Source of the DNA: Mycolicibacterium austroafricanum | GTDB lineage: Bacteria > Actinomycetota > Actinomycetes > Mycobacteriales > Mycobacteriaceae | Length of the DNA stretch: 64,000 nucleotides | Assembly (NCBI RefSeq): GCF_000612725.1 | Contig: NZ_HG964450.1 | Coordinates: 976,712 to 1,040,711, forward strand | Direction: 5' to 3' | Notes under the pieces: model-generated | Told to the model about the DNA's origin: nothing | Seen by the model: the letters and a program-made list of their open reading frames with translations, nothing else | The model's database searches: none | Shown here: one piece after another, positions 56,256 to 64,000 of the stretch | How positions within the stretch are numbered: position 1 is the first letter of the stretch | Layout of the letters: each line of letters starts with the position of its first letter | Made by a program: the position numbers and the translations under genes

Positions 56256-57110
56256 ATGAACGAGAGCAAGCAGCCCTCGGGGCTGAAGAACCTGGCACTG
56301 GCGGTGGCCGGAGCGCTGCCGCTCGTACCGCGCGGGGACACCCTGCCCACCCGCACGCTGACCGTCGAGGATCTGACCATCGATCCGGTCAACGTCGCCG
56401 AGTACGCCAACGTCACCGGGCTGCGCTTCGGCAACACCGTGCCGCTGACCTATCCGTTCGCGCTGACATTCCCGACCGTGATGGCACTGCTGACCGGCTT
56501 CGACTTCCCTTTCGCCGCAATGGGTTCGGTGCACCTGGAAAACCACATCACGCAGTACCGGCCGATCGCGGTGACCGACACCGTGTCGGTCGGCGTGCAC
56601 GCAGAGAACATGCGGGAACACCGCAGGGGCCTGCTCGTCGACGTCGTCACCGACGTGAAGGTCGGCAACGACCCGGCGTGGCACCAGATCACGACGTTCC
56701 TGCACCAGCAGCGCACCAGCCTGTCCGATCAGCCCAAGCCACCACCGCAGAAGCAGCCGAAGCTGCCTCCGCCCAACGCGGTGCTGCGCATCACCCCGGC
56801 CCAGATCCGGCACTACGCGTCGGTGGGTGGCGACCACAACCCGATCCACACCAACGCGATCGCCGCGAAGCTGTTCGGGTTCCCGACCGTGATCGCCCAT
56901 GGAATGTTCAGCGCCGCTGCGGTGCTGGCCAACATCGAAGGTCAGCTGCCGGATGCGGTGAAGTACTCGGTGCGGTTCGCCAAGCCGGTGGTGCTACCCG
57001 CCCGCGCCGGCCTGTACGTGGATCGCAGCGCCGACGGCTGGGAGCTGACATTGCGGCACCTGACGAAGGGCTACCCGCACCTGCAGGCGACGGTCACTAG
57101 CTTGAGATGA
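56256..57110 (+). CDS. htdX: (R)-specific 3-hydroxyacyl dehydratase HtdX
   Basis: The 284-residue protein has a double hot-dog fold with the MaoC hydratase-2 motif YASVGGDHNPIHTNAIAAKL and the following VIAHGMFSAAAV. HtdX catalyses reversible dehydration of 3-hydroxyacyl-CoA/ACP and is known to partner FabG4 in mycobacteria. It starts 2 bp after fabG4. The 3' end overlaps the convergent tetR gene by 14 bp. Confidence 0.92.
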   Translation: MNESKQPSGLKNLALAVAGALPLVPRGDTLPTRTLTVEDLTIDPVNVAEYANVTGLRFGNTVPLTYPFALTFPTVMALLTGFDFPFAAMGSVHLENHITQYRPIAVTDTVSVGVHAENMREHRRGLLVDVVTDVKVGNDPAWHQITTFLHQQRTSLSDQPKPPPQKQPKLPPPNAVLRITPAQIRHYASVGGDHNPIHTNAIAAKLFGFPTVIAHGMFSAAAVLANIEGQLPDAVKYSVRFAKPVVLPARAGLYVDRSADGWELTLRHLTKGYPHLQATVTSLR

Positions 57111-57726
57111 CCGCGGTGGCGTCGACGTCTGCGGCCGACGGCGCGCCCTTGAGGCCCAGCCAGAACAAATTGATCATCAACTCGGCGGCTTCGTCGACGT
57201 CGGCGTCGCCGGTACTGACGCGGGAGGCGATCGCCTCGCCGGCCCCCACGAGTGCGACCGCCATCAGCTCGAAGTCGGTGTCCGGCTCCGGGAACTTGGT
57301 GCCCGAGCGCAGCAGGCGCCCGACGAGTTCGATGATGCGCTCGCGCCCTTCGCGCACGGTGTGGGCGAACGCCTGAGAGCTGGTCGCCTGGGTGTAGAGC
57401 ACCATCCACGACGCCCGGTTGGCGTCGATGTACTTCAGGAACGCCAGCACCGCGGTGCGCAACAGCTCCTTGGGCGCGGCGCTGAAGTCGATGTTGCTGT
57501 TGACCTCGTCGACGAAGCGGCCCAGCTCGCGGTTCAGGCAGGCGCCGAACAGCTCCTCTTTGGACCCGTAGTACAGGTAGAGCATCGGCTTGCTGATCTG
57601 CGCCTCGGCGGCGATCGCGTCCATCGACGTCTCGTGGTAGCCGTTCACCGAGAAGATCTCGACCGCGGCGTCGAGCATCTGCTGCTCACGGACGGCACGC
57701 GGCAGCCGCTTGGTCCCACCTGCCAT
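57097..57726 (-). CDS. TetR-family regulator (Rv0238-like), probable regulator of fadE5/fadA2/fabG4-htdX
   Basis: The 209-residue protein begins AGGTKRLPRAVREQQMLDAA and has a classic TetR helix-turn-helix (NGYHETSMDAIAAEAQISKP; MLYLYYGSKEELFGACL). The C-terminal domain probably binds an acyl-CoA-like ligand. ATG 57726 is supported by AGGAAGG 7 nt upstream and agrees with Rv0238; the frame opens further without a better start. A CCTACCCCAGGGTAAG palindrome at 57761-57776 suggests autoregulation, and similar palindromes precede the neighbouring beta-oxidation genes. Confidence 0.9.
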   Translation of the reverse strand: MAGGTKRLPRAVREQQMLDAAVEIFSVNGYHETSMDAIAAEAQISKPMLYLYYGSKEELFGACLNRELGRFVDEVNSNIDFSAAPKELLRTAVLAFLKYIDANRASWMVLYTQATSSQAFAHTVREGRERIIELVGRLLRSGTKFPEPDTDFELMAVALVGAGEAIASRVSTGDADVDEAAELMINLFWLGLKGAPSAADVDATAVISS

Positions 57727-57760
57727 GCGCGTGCCTTCCTGACCGATAAGCGACAAAACT

Positions 57761-57776
57761 CCTACCCCAGGGTAAG
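57761..57776. promoter_or_regulatory. TetR autoregulatory operator candidate
   Basis: CCTACCCCAGGGTAAG, read on the minus strand as CTTACCCTGGGGTAGG, has 7-bp arms with one mismatch. It lies 35 bp upstream of the tetR start within the 64-bp gap to lpqI and resembles the operators at 54792-54807 and 47861-47876. Confidence 0.65.
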
Positions 57777-57790
57777 CACTGGCCCAACAA

Positions 57791-58993
57791 TCAGCCGCCG
57801 CAGCGTGGTGACGGGCCTTTCATCGCGATGACCCGGGTCACGGCCTCGTCGATCCGCGGCATCGTCAGCTCCCCCGCCGCGACCGCCTGCTCCAACCGGT
57901 CCAGCACCGCGGGCACCTCGGCGGTGCTGAGCCACAGCGCGACGTCAGCGCCGGCCTGGAGACTGCGCAGCACCGCATCGGCGACACCCAGCCGGTCGGT
58001 GATGGCCTGCATGCCGGACAGGTCGTCGGTGAACACCGGCCCACCGAACGGCGGGCCGCCGTAGTCGCCCGACCGCAGCAGCGCGTAGGCGGGTGGGCTG
58101 AGGCTGGCGGGTTCGCTGCCGGTCAGACCGGGGACCTCCATGTGGCCGACCATGACACCGACCGGCCCCTGCGTGGTCAGCGTGCGGTACGGAACCAGGT
58201 CGCGGGCCACAAGATCGCCGAGCGGCGGGGTCACGACGCTTCCGGCGTGGGTGTCGCCGCTTCCGCTGCCGTGTCCCGGGAAGTGCTTGAGCACCGGAAG
58301 CACACCGGCGTCGCGGAGGCCGCGGGCGTAGGCGCCCGCGTAGTCGACGACCGCGGTGGGGTCGGCGCCGAAGGACCGGTCCCCGATGACGGTGCCGTCC
58401 GGCGCGTCGGTGACATCGACGACGGGCGCGAAGTCGATCGTGATGCCGAGCCCACGCATCTTCCTGCCGCGTTCGAGCGCGATCTGGTAGACCTGCTCCG
58501 GGCTGCTGGTCGCCGCCAGCCGGCGCGGCGACGGCTGGGCTCCGATCAGTCCGGCCAGCCGCGACACCCGGCCGCCTTCCTCGTCGACGCTGACCGCGGG
58601 CGGCAACGGCGCGGCGGTGGCGGCGATGTCGGCCAAAGAGTTGTCGGACAGCATCGACAGGTCGGTCCAGCTGCCGACCATGATGCCGCCGACGTGGTGG
58701 GCGTCGACCACGGCGCGGGCGTCGGCGGCGCCGGTCACCCCGACCATGAGGCGCTGGGCGAGCTTGTCGCGGGTCGACATCGACGCGACGATCGCTGCGG
58801 GGTCGCCGCACGCCGGGGCGGCGGGCGCGGGGGCCGCGGGCAGGTTGAGGGCGGGCCCGGCAGCCATCGACGGCGTCGCGTGCAGCACGTGTGGCGTGGG
58901 CTCCGGCGCAGTGGACGACGTGCAGCCGACCAGAAGTGCCGATGCCGCCAGGACTCCGACGAGGGCCTCGGGGGCGGTCCGTGGGTTGGCCAT
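57791..58993 (-). CDS. lpqI: Lipoprotein beta-N-acetylglucosaminidase, GH3/NagZ family
   Basis: The 400-residue protein has a lipoprotein signal with lipobox LVGC (Cys24) and a GH3 domain: GGIMVGSWTDLSMLSDNSLA, VDEEGGRVSRLAGL, ITIDFAPVVDVTDAPDG, the NagZ-type loop KHFPGHGSGSGDTH with the catalytic His, and the nucleophile Asp in FTDDLSGMQAI. LpqI removes GlcNAc from muropeptide fragments in cell-wall recycling. It matches Rv0237. tetR lies downstream on the same strand, 64 bp away, with its own operator. Confidence 0.92.
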   Translation of the reverse strand: MANPRTAPEALVGVLAASALLVGCTSSTAPEPTPHVLHATPSMAAGPALNLPAAPAPAAPACGDPAAIVASMSTRDKLAQRLMVGVTGAADARAVVDAHHVGGIMVGSWTDLSMLSDNSLADIAATAAPLPPAVSVDEEGGRVSRLAGLIGAQPSPRRLAATSSPEQVYQIALERGRKMRGLGITIDFAPVVDVTDAPDGTVIGDRSFGADPTAVVDYAGAYARGLRDAGVLPVLKHFPGHGSGSGDTHAGSVVTPPLGDLVARDLVPYRTLTTQGPVGVMVGHMEVPGLTGSEPASLSPPAYALLRSGDYGGPPFGGPVFTDDLSGMQAITDRLGVADAVLRSLQAGADVALWLSTAEVPAVLDRLEQAVAAGELTMPRIDEAVTRVIAMKGPSPRCGG

Positions 58994-59127
58994 ACGTCCC
59001 GACCCTAACGGCAGTCCGGGCCTCGATCCATGCCCCGCCCTATGCCCCGTCGTCGAGCAGTCGTCGCATCGACCCCGCTCCGACCGAATATTCTGGCGCC
59101 GGCGACGAGCGGCGAACAGGAGCGGCG

Positions 59128-59616
59128 ATGACGGGCCCCGAACCCCGGGACAAGAAGTCAGTGCTGGTCATCGCGTTCGACGGCTCGCCGACCGCCCGCC
59201 GCGCCGTGCAGTACGCGGGCCGGTTCCTCACCGCCGACCGCGCCGTGGTGTTGACGGTGTGGTCGCCGTTGGACCGGGGTTCGGACCCGGGGTCCTACAA
59301 CTACGACCTGGACGGACCGCCCGACCCTCGAGACGACGACGAGATCGACATTGCGCTCGCCGAGGCGCAGCGCATCAACGACGAAGGTCTGGAACTCGCG
59401 CTGGCGGCCGGCCTTCCCGCGGAGCCGCTGCGCCGCGCGGCGACCTTCACCGTGTGGCAGGCCATCATCGAGGCCGCCGACGAACTCGATGCCGATCTGA
59501 TCGTCACCGGCACCCGGGCGACCACCGGTCTCCGGTCGCTGATCCAGTCCAGCGTGGCCGATCACGTGCTGCGCCGCGGGGGCCGTCCGGTGCTCATCGT
59601 GCCGCCGGAGCCGTGA
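59128..59616 (+). CDS. Universal stress protein family protein
   Basis: The 162-residue single-domain USP starts KKSVLVIAFDGSPTARRAVQ and ends with the ATP-binding pattern VTGTRATTGLRSLIQSSVAD and HVLRRGGRPVLIVPP. This is the G-x2-G-x9-G(S/T)-like region, with a changed spacing (Gln-Ser-Ser instead of Gly-Ser). ATG 59128 has AGGAG 6 nt upstream. The role is unknown; no DosR box was seen upstream, unlike many mycobacterial USP genes. Confidence 0.85.
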   Translation: MTGPEPRDKKSVLVIAFDGSPTARRAVQYAGRFLTADRAVVLTVWSPLDRGSDPGSYNYDLDGPPDPRDDDEIDIALAEAQRINDEGLELALAAGLPAEPLRRAATFTVWQAIIEAADELDADLIVTGTRATTGLRSLIQSSVADHVLRRGGRPVLIVPPEP

Positions 59617-59641
59617 CCGGCCCCATGCTAGGTTTGGCCGC

Positions 59642-59815
59642 ATGGATCGGTTTCTCGTGCCCGCTGCAGCCAGCATCGTCGTCGGCCTGCTGCTGGGCGC
59701 GGCTGCCGTGTTCGGGGTGACGCTGATGGTGCAGCAGGACACCAAGCCTCCGCTGCAAGCGGGCGATCCGGCGTCATCGGTGCTCAACAGGGTCGAGTAC
59801 GGCGACCGCACCTAA
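59642..59815 (+). CDS. Small membrane-anchored or secreted protein (Rv0236A-like)
   Basis: The 57-residue peptide has one hydrophobic segment (PAAASIVVGLLLGAAAVFGV, about residues 7-27) followed by a short polar tail (QQDTKPPLQAGDPASSVLNR, then VEYGDRT). Its size and position between the stress protein and aftD match the annotated M. tuberculosis Rv0236A. It begins 25 bp after the usp stop. It may be an accessory peptide of the AftD arabinosyltransferase, whose frame starts right after it. Confidence 0.75.
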   Translation: MDRFLVPAAASIVVGLLLGAAAVFGVTLMVQQDTKPPLQAGDPASSVLNRVEYGDRT

Positions 59816-59843
59816 GCCCATCCGGCCGCTTCCGCGGCGCTGG

Positions 59844-62800
59844 TTGTGGGTGGCCGCGACGGCGGCGCTGGTCCTGACATTCGCCCAGTCACCCGGCCAG
59901 ATCTCGCCCGACACCAAGCTCGATCTCACCGCGAACCCGCAGCGCTTCCTGGCGCGCGCGTTCAATCTGTGGAACAGCGAGCTGCCGTTCGGGCAGGCAC
60001 AGAACCAGGCCTACGGCTACCTGTTCCCGCACGGCACCTTCTTCCTGGCCGGCGACGTCCTCGGCGTCCCGGGCTGGGTGACCCAGCGGTTGTGGTGGGC
60101 GCTGCTGCTGGTCGTCGGATTCTGGGGGATGCTGCGACTGGCCGAGGCGCTCGGTATCGGCAGCACGACGTCGCGGGTGATCGGCGCGCTCGCCTACGCG
60201 CTGTCGCCGAGGGTGCTGACCACGATCGGCGCCATCTCCTCGGAGACGCTGCCGATGATGCTGGCTCCGTGGGTGCTGCTGCCGGTTGTGCTGGTGCTCC
60301 AGGGCGGGTCCGGAGGGGTGGGAGAAACACAGGGCGGGTCCGGAGGGGTGGGAGAAACACAGGGCGGGTCCGGAGGGGTGGGAGAAACACAGGGCGATAC
60401 CAGGGTGCGTCAGTTGGCCGCGCGGTCGGCGCTGGCGGTCGCGCTGATGGGGGCGGTGAACGCGGTCGCGACGCTGACGGCGTGCCTGTGCGCGGTGGTG
60501 TGGCTGCTGTGTCACCGGCCCAACCGCACGTGGTGGCGCTTTGTGGCGTGGTGGCTGCCGTGTGTGGCGCTCGCGGTGACGTGGTGGGTGGTGGCACTGC
60601 TGCACCTGGGCCGCATCAGTCCACCGTTCCTGGACTTCATCGAGTCGTCCGGCGTGACGACGCAGTGGATGTCGCTGACCGAGATGCTGCGCGGCACCGG
60701 CGCCTGGACTCCCTATGTCGCACCGACCGCCACGGCGGGCGCACCGCTGGTGACCGGGTCGGTGGCGGTACTGGCCACCACACTGGTGGCTGCGGGCGGT
60801 CTGGCCGGTCTCGCGCTGGCGACCATGCCGGCCCGCGGCAGGCTGGTGACGATGCTGCTGGCCGGCGTGGTGCTGCTGGCCGCCGGGTACTCGGGCGGTC
60901 TGGGCTCGCCCGTCGCGCAGCACGTTCAGGCGTTCCTGGACGCCGACGGCACCCCGCTGCGCAACCTGCACAAGCTCGACCCGTTGCTGCGGCTGCCGCT
61001 CGCGCTCGGGCTTGCCCACCTGCTCGGACGCATCCCGCTGCCGGGCAGCGTGCCACGGCCCGTCTGGCGCGACGCGTTCGCCCACCCGGAGAACGACAAA
61101 CGCGTCGCGGTCGGCATCGTGCTGCTGTCGGCGCTGACCGCAGCCACCGCGCTGGCCTGGACCGGCCGGCTCACCCCGCCCGGCGCGTTCGACACGATCC
61201 CGCAGTACTGGCACGACACCGCGGCGTGGCTGGACGACAACAACTCCGGTGGCCGGGTGCTCGTCGCTCCCGGCGCACCGTTCGCGACCCAGGTGTGGGG
61301 TAACAGCCACGACGAGCCGCTGCAGGTGCTCGGCGACAGCGCCTGGGGGGTGCGCGACTCGATCCCGTTGACCCCGCCGGAAACGATCCGCGCGCTGGAC
61401 TCCGTGCAGCGACTGTTCGCCGCCGGGCGTCCGTCCGCGGGCCTCGCCGAAACCCTTGCCCAGCAAGGCATTTCGTACGTCGTCGTGCGCAACGACCTGG
61501 ACCCGGACGCATCCCGGTCGGTGCGGCCCATCCTGGTGCACCGCGCGATCGACGCGTCCCCGGGGCTGACGAAGGTCGCCGAGTTCGGTGACCCGGTGGG
61601 GCCGGGAACGGTGGAGGGTTTCGTCAGCGACAGCGGTTTGCGCCCCCGCTACCGTGGCGTCGAGATCTACCGGGTCGACCGGCCGGGGTCGCTGCAGCCG
61701 TATGTCGTCGACACCGACACGATGGCGCGGGTGGACGGCGGGCCGGAGGCTCTGCTGCGGCTCGACGAACGGCGCAGACTGGCCGGCGAGGCCCCGCTGG
61801 GGCCGATGCTGCTGACCCAGGACGCGACGCGGGCCGGGCTGCCGGCGCCGCTGGTGACCGTCACCGACACCCCGACCGCGCGGGAAACCGACTACGGCCG
61901 CGTCGACGACCACTCGTCGGCGATCCGCGGACCCGACGACGCCCGCAACACGTTCAACCGGGTCCCCGACTATCCCTCCACCGGAGCCGATCTGGTGTAC
62001 GGGCAGTGGGACGGCGGCCGACTGTCGGTGTCCAGCGCGGCATCGGATTCCACGGCACTGCCGAACGTCTCGCCCTCCTCCGGGCCGGCCTCGGCGATCG
62101 ACGGGGATTCCTCGACGAGTTGGGTGTCCAACGCGCTGCAGACCGCGGTGGGACAGTGGCTGCAGGTCGACTTCGACCACCCGGTCACCAACGCCACGCT
62201 GACGATCACCCCCAGCGCGACCGCGGTGGGGGCCCAGGTGCGGCGGCTGGAGGTGTCGACCCCCAACGGCACCAGCACCGTCCGCTTCGAGCGGGCGGGC
62301 GAGCCGCTGACCGTGGCGCTGCCCTACGGCGAGGCGCCGTGGGTGCGGATCACCGCCACCGCGACCGACGACGGCTCACCCGGGGTGCAGTTCGGCATCA
62401 CCGACATCAGCGTCACGCAGTACGACGCGAACGGGTTCGCCCACCCGGTGAACCTCAGACACACCGTCGACGTCCCCGGGCCGCCGCCGGGTTCGGCTGT
62501 CGCACAGTGGGATCTGGGTTCGGAGCTGCTGGGCCGGGCCGGTTGCGCGCAGAGTCCCACCGGTACCCGGTGCGCGGCCGCGATGGCGCTGGCCGCCGAG
62601 GAACCGGTGAACCTCAGCCGCACCCTGACGGTGCCCGGACCCACGCCGGTGACACCGACGGTGTGGGTTCGCGGACGCCAGGGTCCCAATCTGGCCGACC
62701 TCATCGCGCAGCCGGGCCGCACCCGGGCCGTCGGCGACTCGGATCTCATCGACGTCCTCGGCTCCGCCTACGCCGCCGCCGACGGTGACCCCGGCACGGC

Positions 62801-64000
62801 ATGGACGGCGCCGCAGCGCATGATGCAGCCGCGCACCCCGCCCTCGCTGGTACTCAAACTGCCTGAGGAGAAAGAGGTTTCGGCGATCCGGGTGACGCCG
62901 AGTTCGTCGCCGCTGCCTGCCCGACCGACGCTGATCGCCGTCGACCTCGGTGACGGTCCGCAGGTGCGCCGCATGACCGCAGGTGCCGAGACCTTCCGGC
63001 TGCATCCCAGGACCACCGACTCCGTCACGATCTGGCTGCTGGACTGGGACGACGTGATCGACCGCACCGCACTGGGTTTCGATCAGCTCAAACCGCCGGG
63101 CCTGGCCGAGATCGTCGTGCTCGACGACCGCGGCGCACCGATCGGGGCGGCCGACGCGACGGCCAACCGGGCACGGACCGTGAGCCTGCCGTGCGGACGC
63201 GGCCCGGTGATCGGGGTTGCCGGAGAGTTCGTCCAGACGTCGGTGACCACCACGGTCGGCGCCCTGCTCGACGGCAGGCCGATCCCGGCCCGCCCGTGCC
63301 GCACCGAGCCGATCCCGCTGCCCGCGGGCCAGCAGGAGCTGCTGGTCAGCCCCGGCCCCGCGATGATCGTCGACGGCGTGCAGCTGGCCACCCCGCGAAC
63401 CGGTGAAGTCGGTTCTGCGACAACGTCTCCGGTGTCCACCGGCGCATGGGGAAGCGCGCACCGCGAAGTCATCGTGGAGGGGTCGGGGGTTTCGCGGATC
63501 CTTGTGGTGCCCGAAAGCGCCAACCCGGGCTGGGTGGCGCGCAGCGCCGACGGCGTCGCACTGACCCCGGTAGCCGTCAACGGCTGGCAGCAGGGCTGGG
63601 TGCTGCCGGCGGGGACCTCGGGAACCGTGACGCTGGATTTCGCGTCCAACGCCACCTACCGCGCCGGGTTGATCGGTGGGCTGGCGCTGCTGCCACTGTT
63701 GCTCGTGCTTGCATTCGTTCCTGCGCGCCGCCCGGGCCCGGCAGCGCAGCCGGTGCACCCGTGGCGGCCGCGCCCGCTGGCGATCGCTGCGGGTACCGCG
63801 GCGGCGGCCGGCGTCATCTCCGGGTTCGTCGGGGTCGTCGTGGCGTGCGTCGCCGTCGGCATCCGCTACCTGCTCCGCGGGCGCGCCGGGGTCAGGGACG
63901 CGCTGACCGTGGGCACCGCGGCGTTCGGGCTGATCCTGGCCGGTGCTGCGCTCAGCCAGAACCCGTGGCGCTCGGTGGACGGTTACGTGGGCCACTCGGC
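59844..64000 (+). CDS. aftD: Alpha-(1->3)-arabinofuranosyltransferase AftD, 5' part (runs off the window)
   Basis: At least 1385 codons are present. The N-terminal half is a GT-C polytopic membrane protein (LVLTFAQSPGQISPDTKLDL with the acidic first loop; SELPFGQAQNQAYGYLFPHG). The periplasmic half holds carbohydrate-binding jelly-roll modules (AIDGDSSTSWVSNALQTAVG; AAADGDPGTAWTAP). AftD adds arabinofuranose to arabinogalactan and lipoarabinomannan from decaprenyl-phospho-arabinose. The start is uncertain: no ATG or GTG lies in frame before TTG 59844 and GTG 59850, neither has a ribosome binding site, and the basic PLPRRW just upstream would be lost. A 3 x 30 bp repeat lies at 60300-60389. 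Confidence 0.88.
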   Translation, partial: MWVAATAALVLTFAQSPGQISPDTKLDLTANPQRFLARAFNLWNSELPFGQAQNQAYGYLFPHGTFFLAGDVLGVPGWVTQRLWWALLLVVGFWGMLRLAEALGIGSTTSRVIGALAYALSPRVLTTIGAISSETLPMMLAPWVLLPVVLVLQGGSGGVGETQGGSGGVGETQGGSGGVGETQGDTRVRQLAARSALAVALMGAVNAVATLTACLCAVVWLLCHRPNRTWWRFVAWWLPCVALAVTWWVVALLHLGRISPPFLDFIESSGVTTQWMSLTEMLRGTGAWTPYVAPTATAGAPLVTGSVAVLATTLVAAGGLAGLALATMPARGRLVTMLLAGVVLLAAGYSGGLGSPVAQHVQAFLDADGTPLRNLHKLDPLLRLPLALGLAHLLGRIPLPGSVPRPVWRDAFAHPENDKRVAVGIVLLSALTAATALAWTGRLTPPGAFDTIPQYWHDTAAWLDDNNSGGRVLVAPGAPFATQVWGNSHDEPLQVLGDSAWGVRDSIPLTPPETIRALDSVQRLFAAGRPSAGLAETLAQQGISYVVVRNDLDPDASRSVRPILVHRAIDASPGLTKVAEFGDPVGPGTVEGFVSDSGLRPRYRGVEIYRVDRPGSLQPYVVDTDTMARVDGGPEALLRLDERRRLAGEAPLGPMLLTQDATRAGLPAPLVTVTDTPTARETDYGRVDDHSSAIRGPDDARNTFNRVPDYPSTGADLVYGQWDGGRLSVSSAASDSTALPNVSPSSGPASAIDGDSSTSWVSNALQTAVGQWLQVDFDHPVTNATLTITPSATAVGAQVRRLEVSTPNGTSTVRFERAGEPLTVALPYGEAPWVRITATATDDGSPGVQFGITDISVTQYDANGFAHPVNLRHTVDVPGPPPGSAVAQWDLGSELLGRAGCAQSPTGTRCAAAMALAAEEPVNLSRTLTVPGPTPVTPTVWVRGRQGPNLADLIAQPGRTRAVGDSDLIDVLGSAYAAADGDPGTAWTAPQRMMQPRTPPSLVLKLPEEKEVSAIRVTPSSSPLPARPTLIAVDLGDGPQVRRMTAGAETFRLHPRTTDSVTIWLLDWDDVIDRTALGFDQLKPPGLAEIVVLDDRGAPIGAADATANRARTVSLPCGRGPVIGVAGEFVQTSVTTTVGALLDGRPIPARPCRTEPIPLPAGQQELLVSPGPAMIVDGVQLATPRTGEVGSATTSPVSTGAWGSAHREVIVEGSGVSRILVVPESANPGWVARSADGVALTPVAVNGWQQGWVLPAGTSGTVTLDFASNATYRAGLIGGLALLPLLLVLAFVPARRPGPAAQPVHPWRPRPLAIAAGTAAAAGVISGFVGVVVACVAVGIRYLLRGRAGVRDALTVGTAAFGLILAGAALSQNPWRSVDGYVGHS
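60300..60389 (+). repeat. Three identical 30-bp tandem repeats inside aftD
   Basis: The 30-bp unit occurs three times in exact tandem (starting 60300, 60330, 60360) and encodes QGGSGGVGET each time. It sits in a loop after the membrane segment VLLPVVLVL. Being a multiple of 3, copy number change keeps the frame, so this is a candidate length-variable locus. Confidence 0.9.

Noticed and set aside
59000..59127. DosR box upstream of the universal stress protein gene
   Set aside because: No GGGAC-N4-GTCCC-like palindrome was found in this gap.

Overview
The window is high-GC mycobacterial DNA and the gene content points to a fast-growing environmental mycobacterium (Mycolicibacterium type). Gene order follows, in reverse, the M. 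tuberculosis stretch from Rv0264c to Rv0236c: pxpC, aac(2'), HemD-like regulator, CbiX, nirBD, hsp (acr2), the succinate dehydrogenase operon, flavin reductase, Rv0246-like, fadE5, fadA2, fabG4, htdX, TetR, lpqI, Rv0236A-like and aftD. Several blocks are inserted in this backbone. Ortholog names rest on recall of synteny and family motifs, not on a database search.

Region 1 (1-7.6 kb) covers nitrogen and stress: a carboxyltransferase-type 5-oxoprolinase subunit, an aminoglycoside 2'-N-acetyltransferase, the nitrite-assimilation regulator NnaR translationally coupled to a sirohydrochlorin chelatase (siroheme for NirB), a 7Fe ferredoxin with a DosR-like box, nirBD, and an Hsp20 with a HAIR-like operator. 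Region 2 (7.6-13.9 kb) is an accessory catabolic island: a GntR regulator divergent from a lipoprotein, a fused ABC permease-ATPase, RidA and an acetamidase/formamidase, followed by a PEP-mutase/isocitrate-lyase family enzyme. Region 3 (13.9-21.9 kb) is the Sdh1 operon, followed 29 bp later by a very unusual repeat protein with a Cys-every-third-residue tail, a long acyl-CoA dehydrogenase, small ORFs, a flavin reductase and a Sap/GAP-type membrane protein.

Region 4 (21.9-45.3 kb) looks like a trehalose polyphleate (TPP) type glycolipid locus: PE-PPE-domain acyltransferase, fatty-acyl-AMP ligase, MmpL transporter, PapA acyltransferase and an 11-kb bimodular polyketide synthase with two malonyl-type AT domains. 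A complete ISL3-family element, with 8-bp target duplications, splits papA. A TetR/F420-enzyme pair and a frameshifted DUF222-HNH gene lie between the acyltransferase gene and fadD.

Region 5 (45.3-57.8 kb) holds tspO, a short-chain dehydrogenase, a DapB-like oxidoreductase, fadE5, a two-component system, an LLM-class oxidoreductase, and the fadA2/fabG4-htdX group with its TetR gene. TTAC-N6-GTAA-type palindromes lie in front of fadE5 (twice), between fadA2 and fabG4, and in front of tetR, which suggests a small lipid-metabolism regulon. Region 6 (57.8-64 kb) is lpqI, a universal stress protein, an Rv0236A-like peptide and the 5' part of aftD, which runs off the window and carries a 3 x 30 bp in-frame repeat. 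No tRNA, rRNA or CRISPR array was seen.
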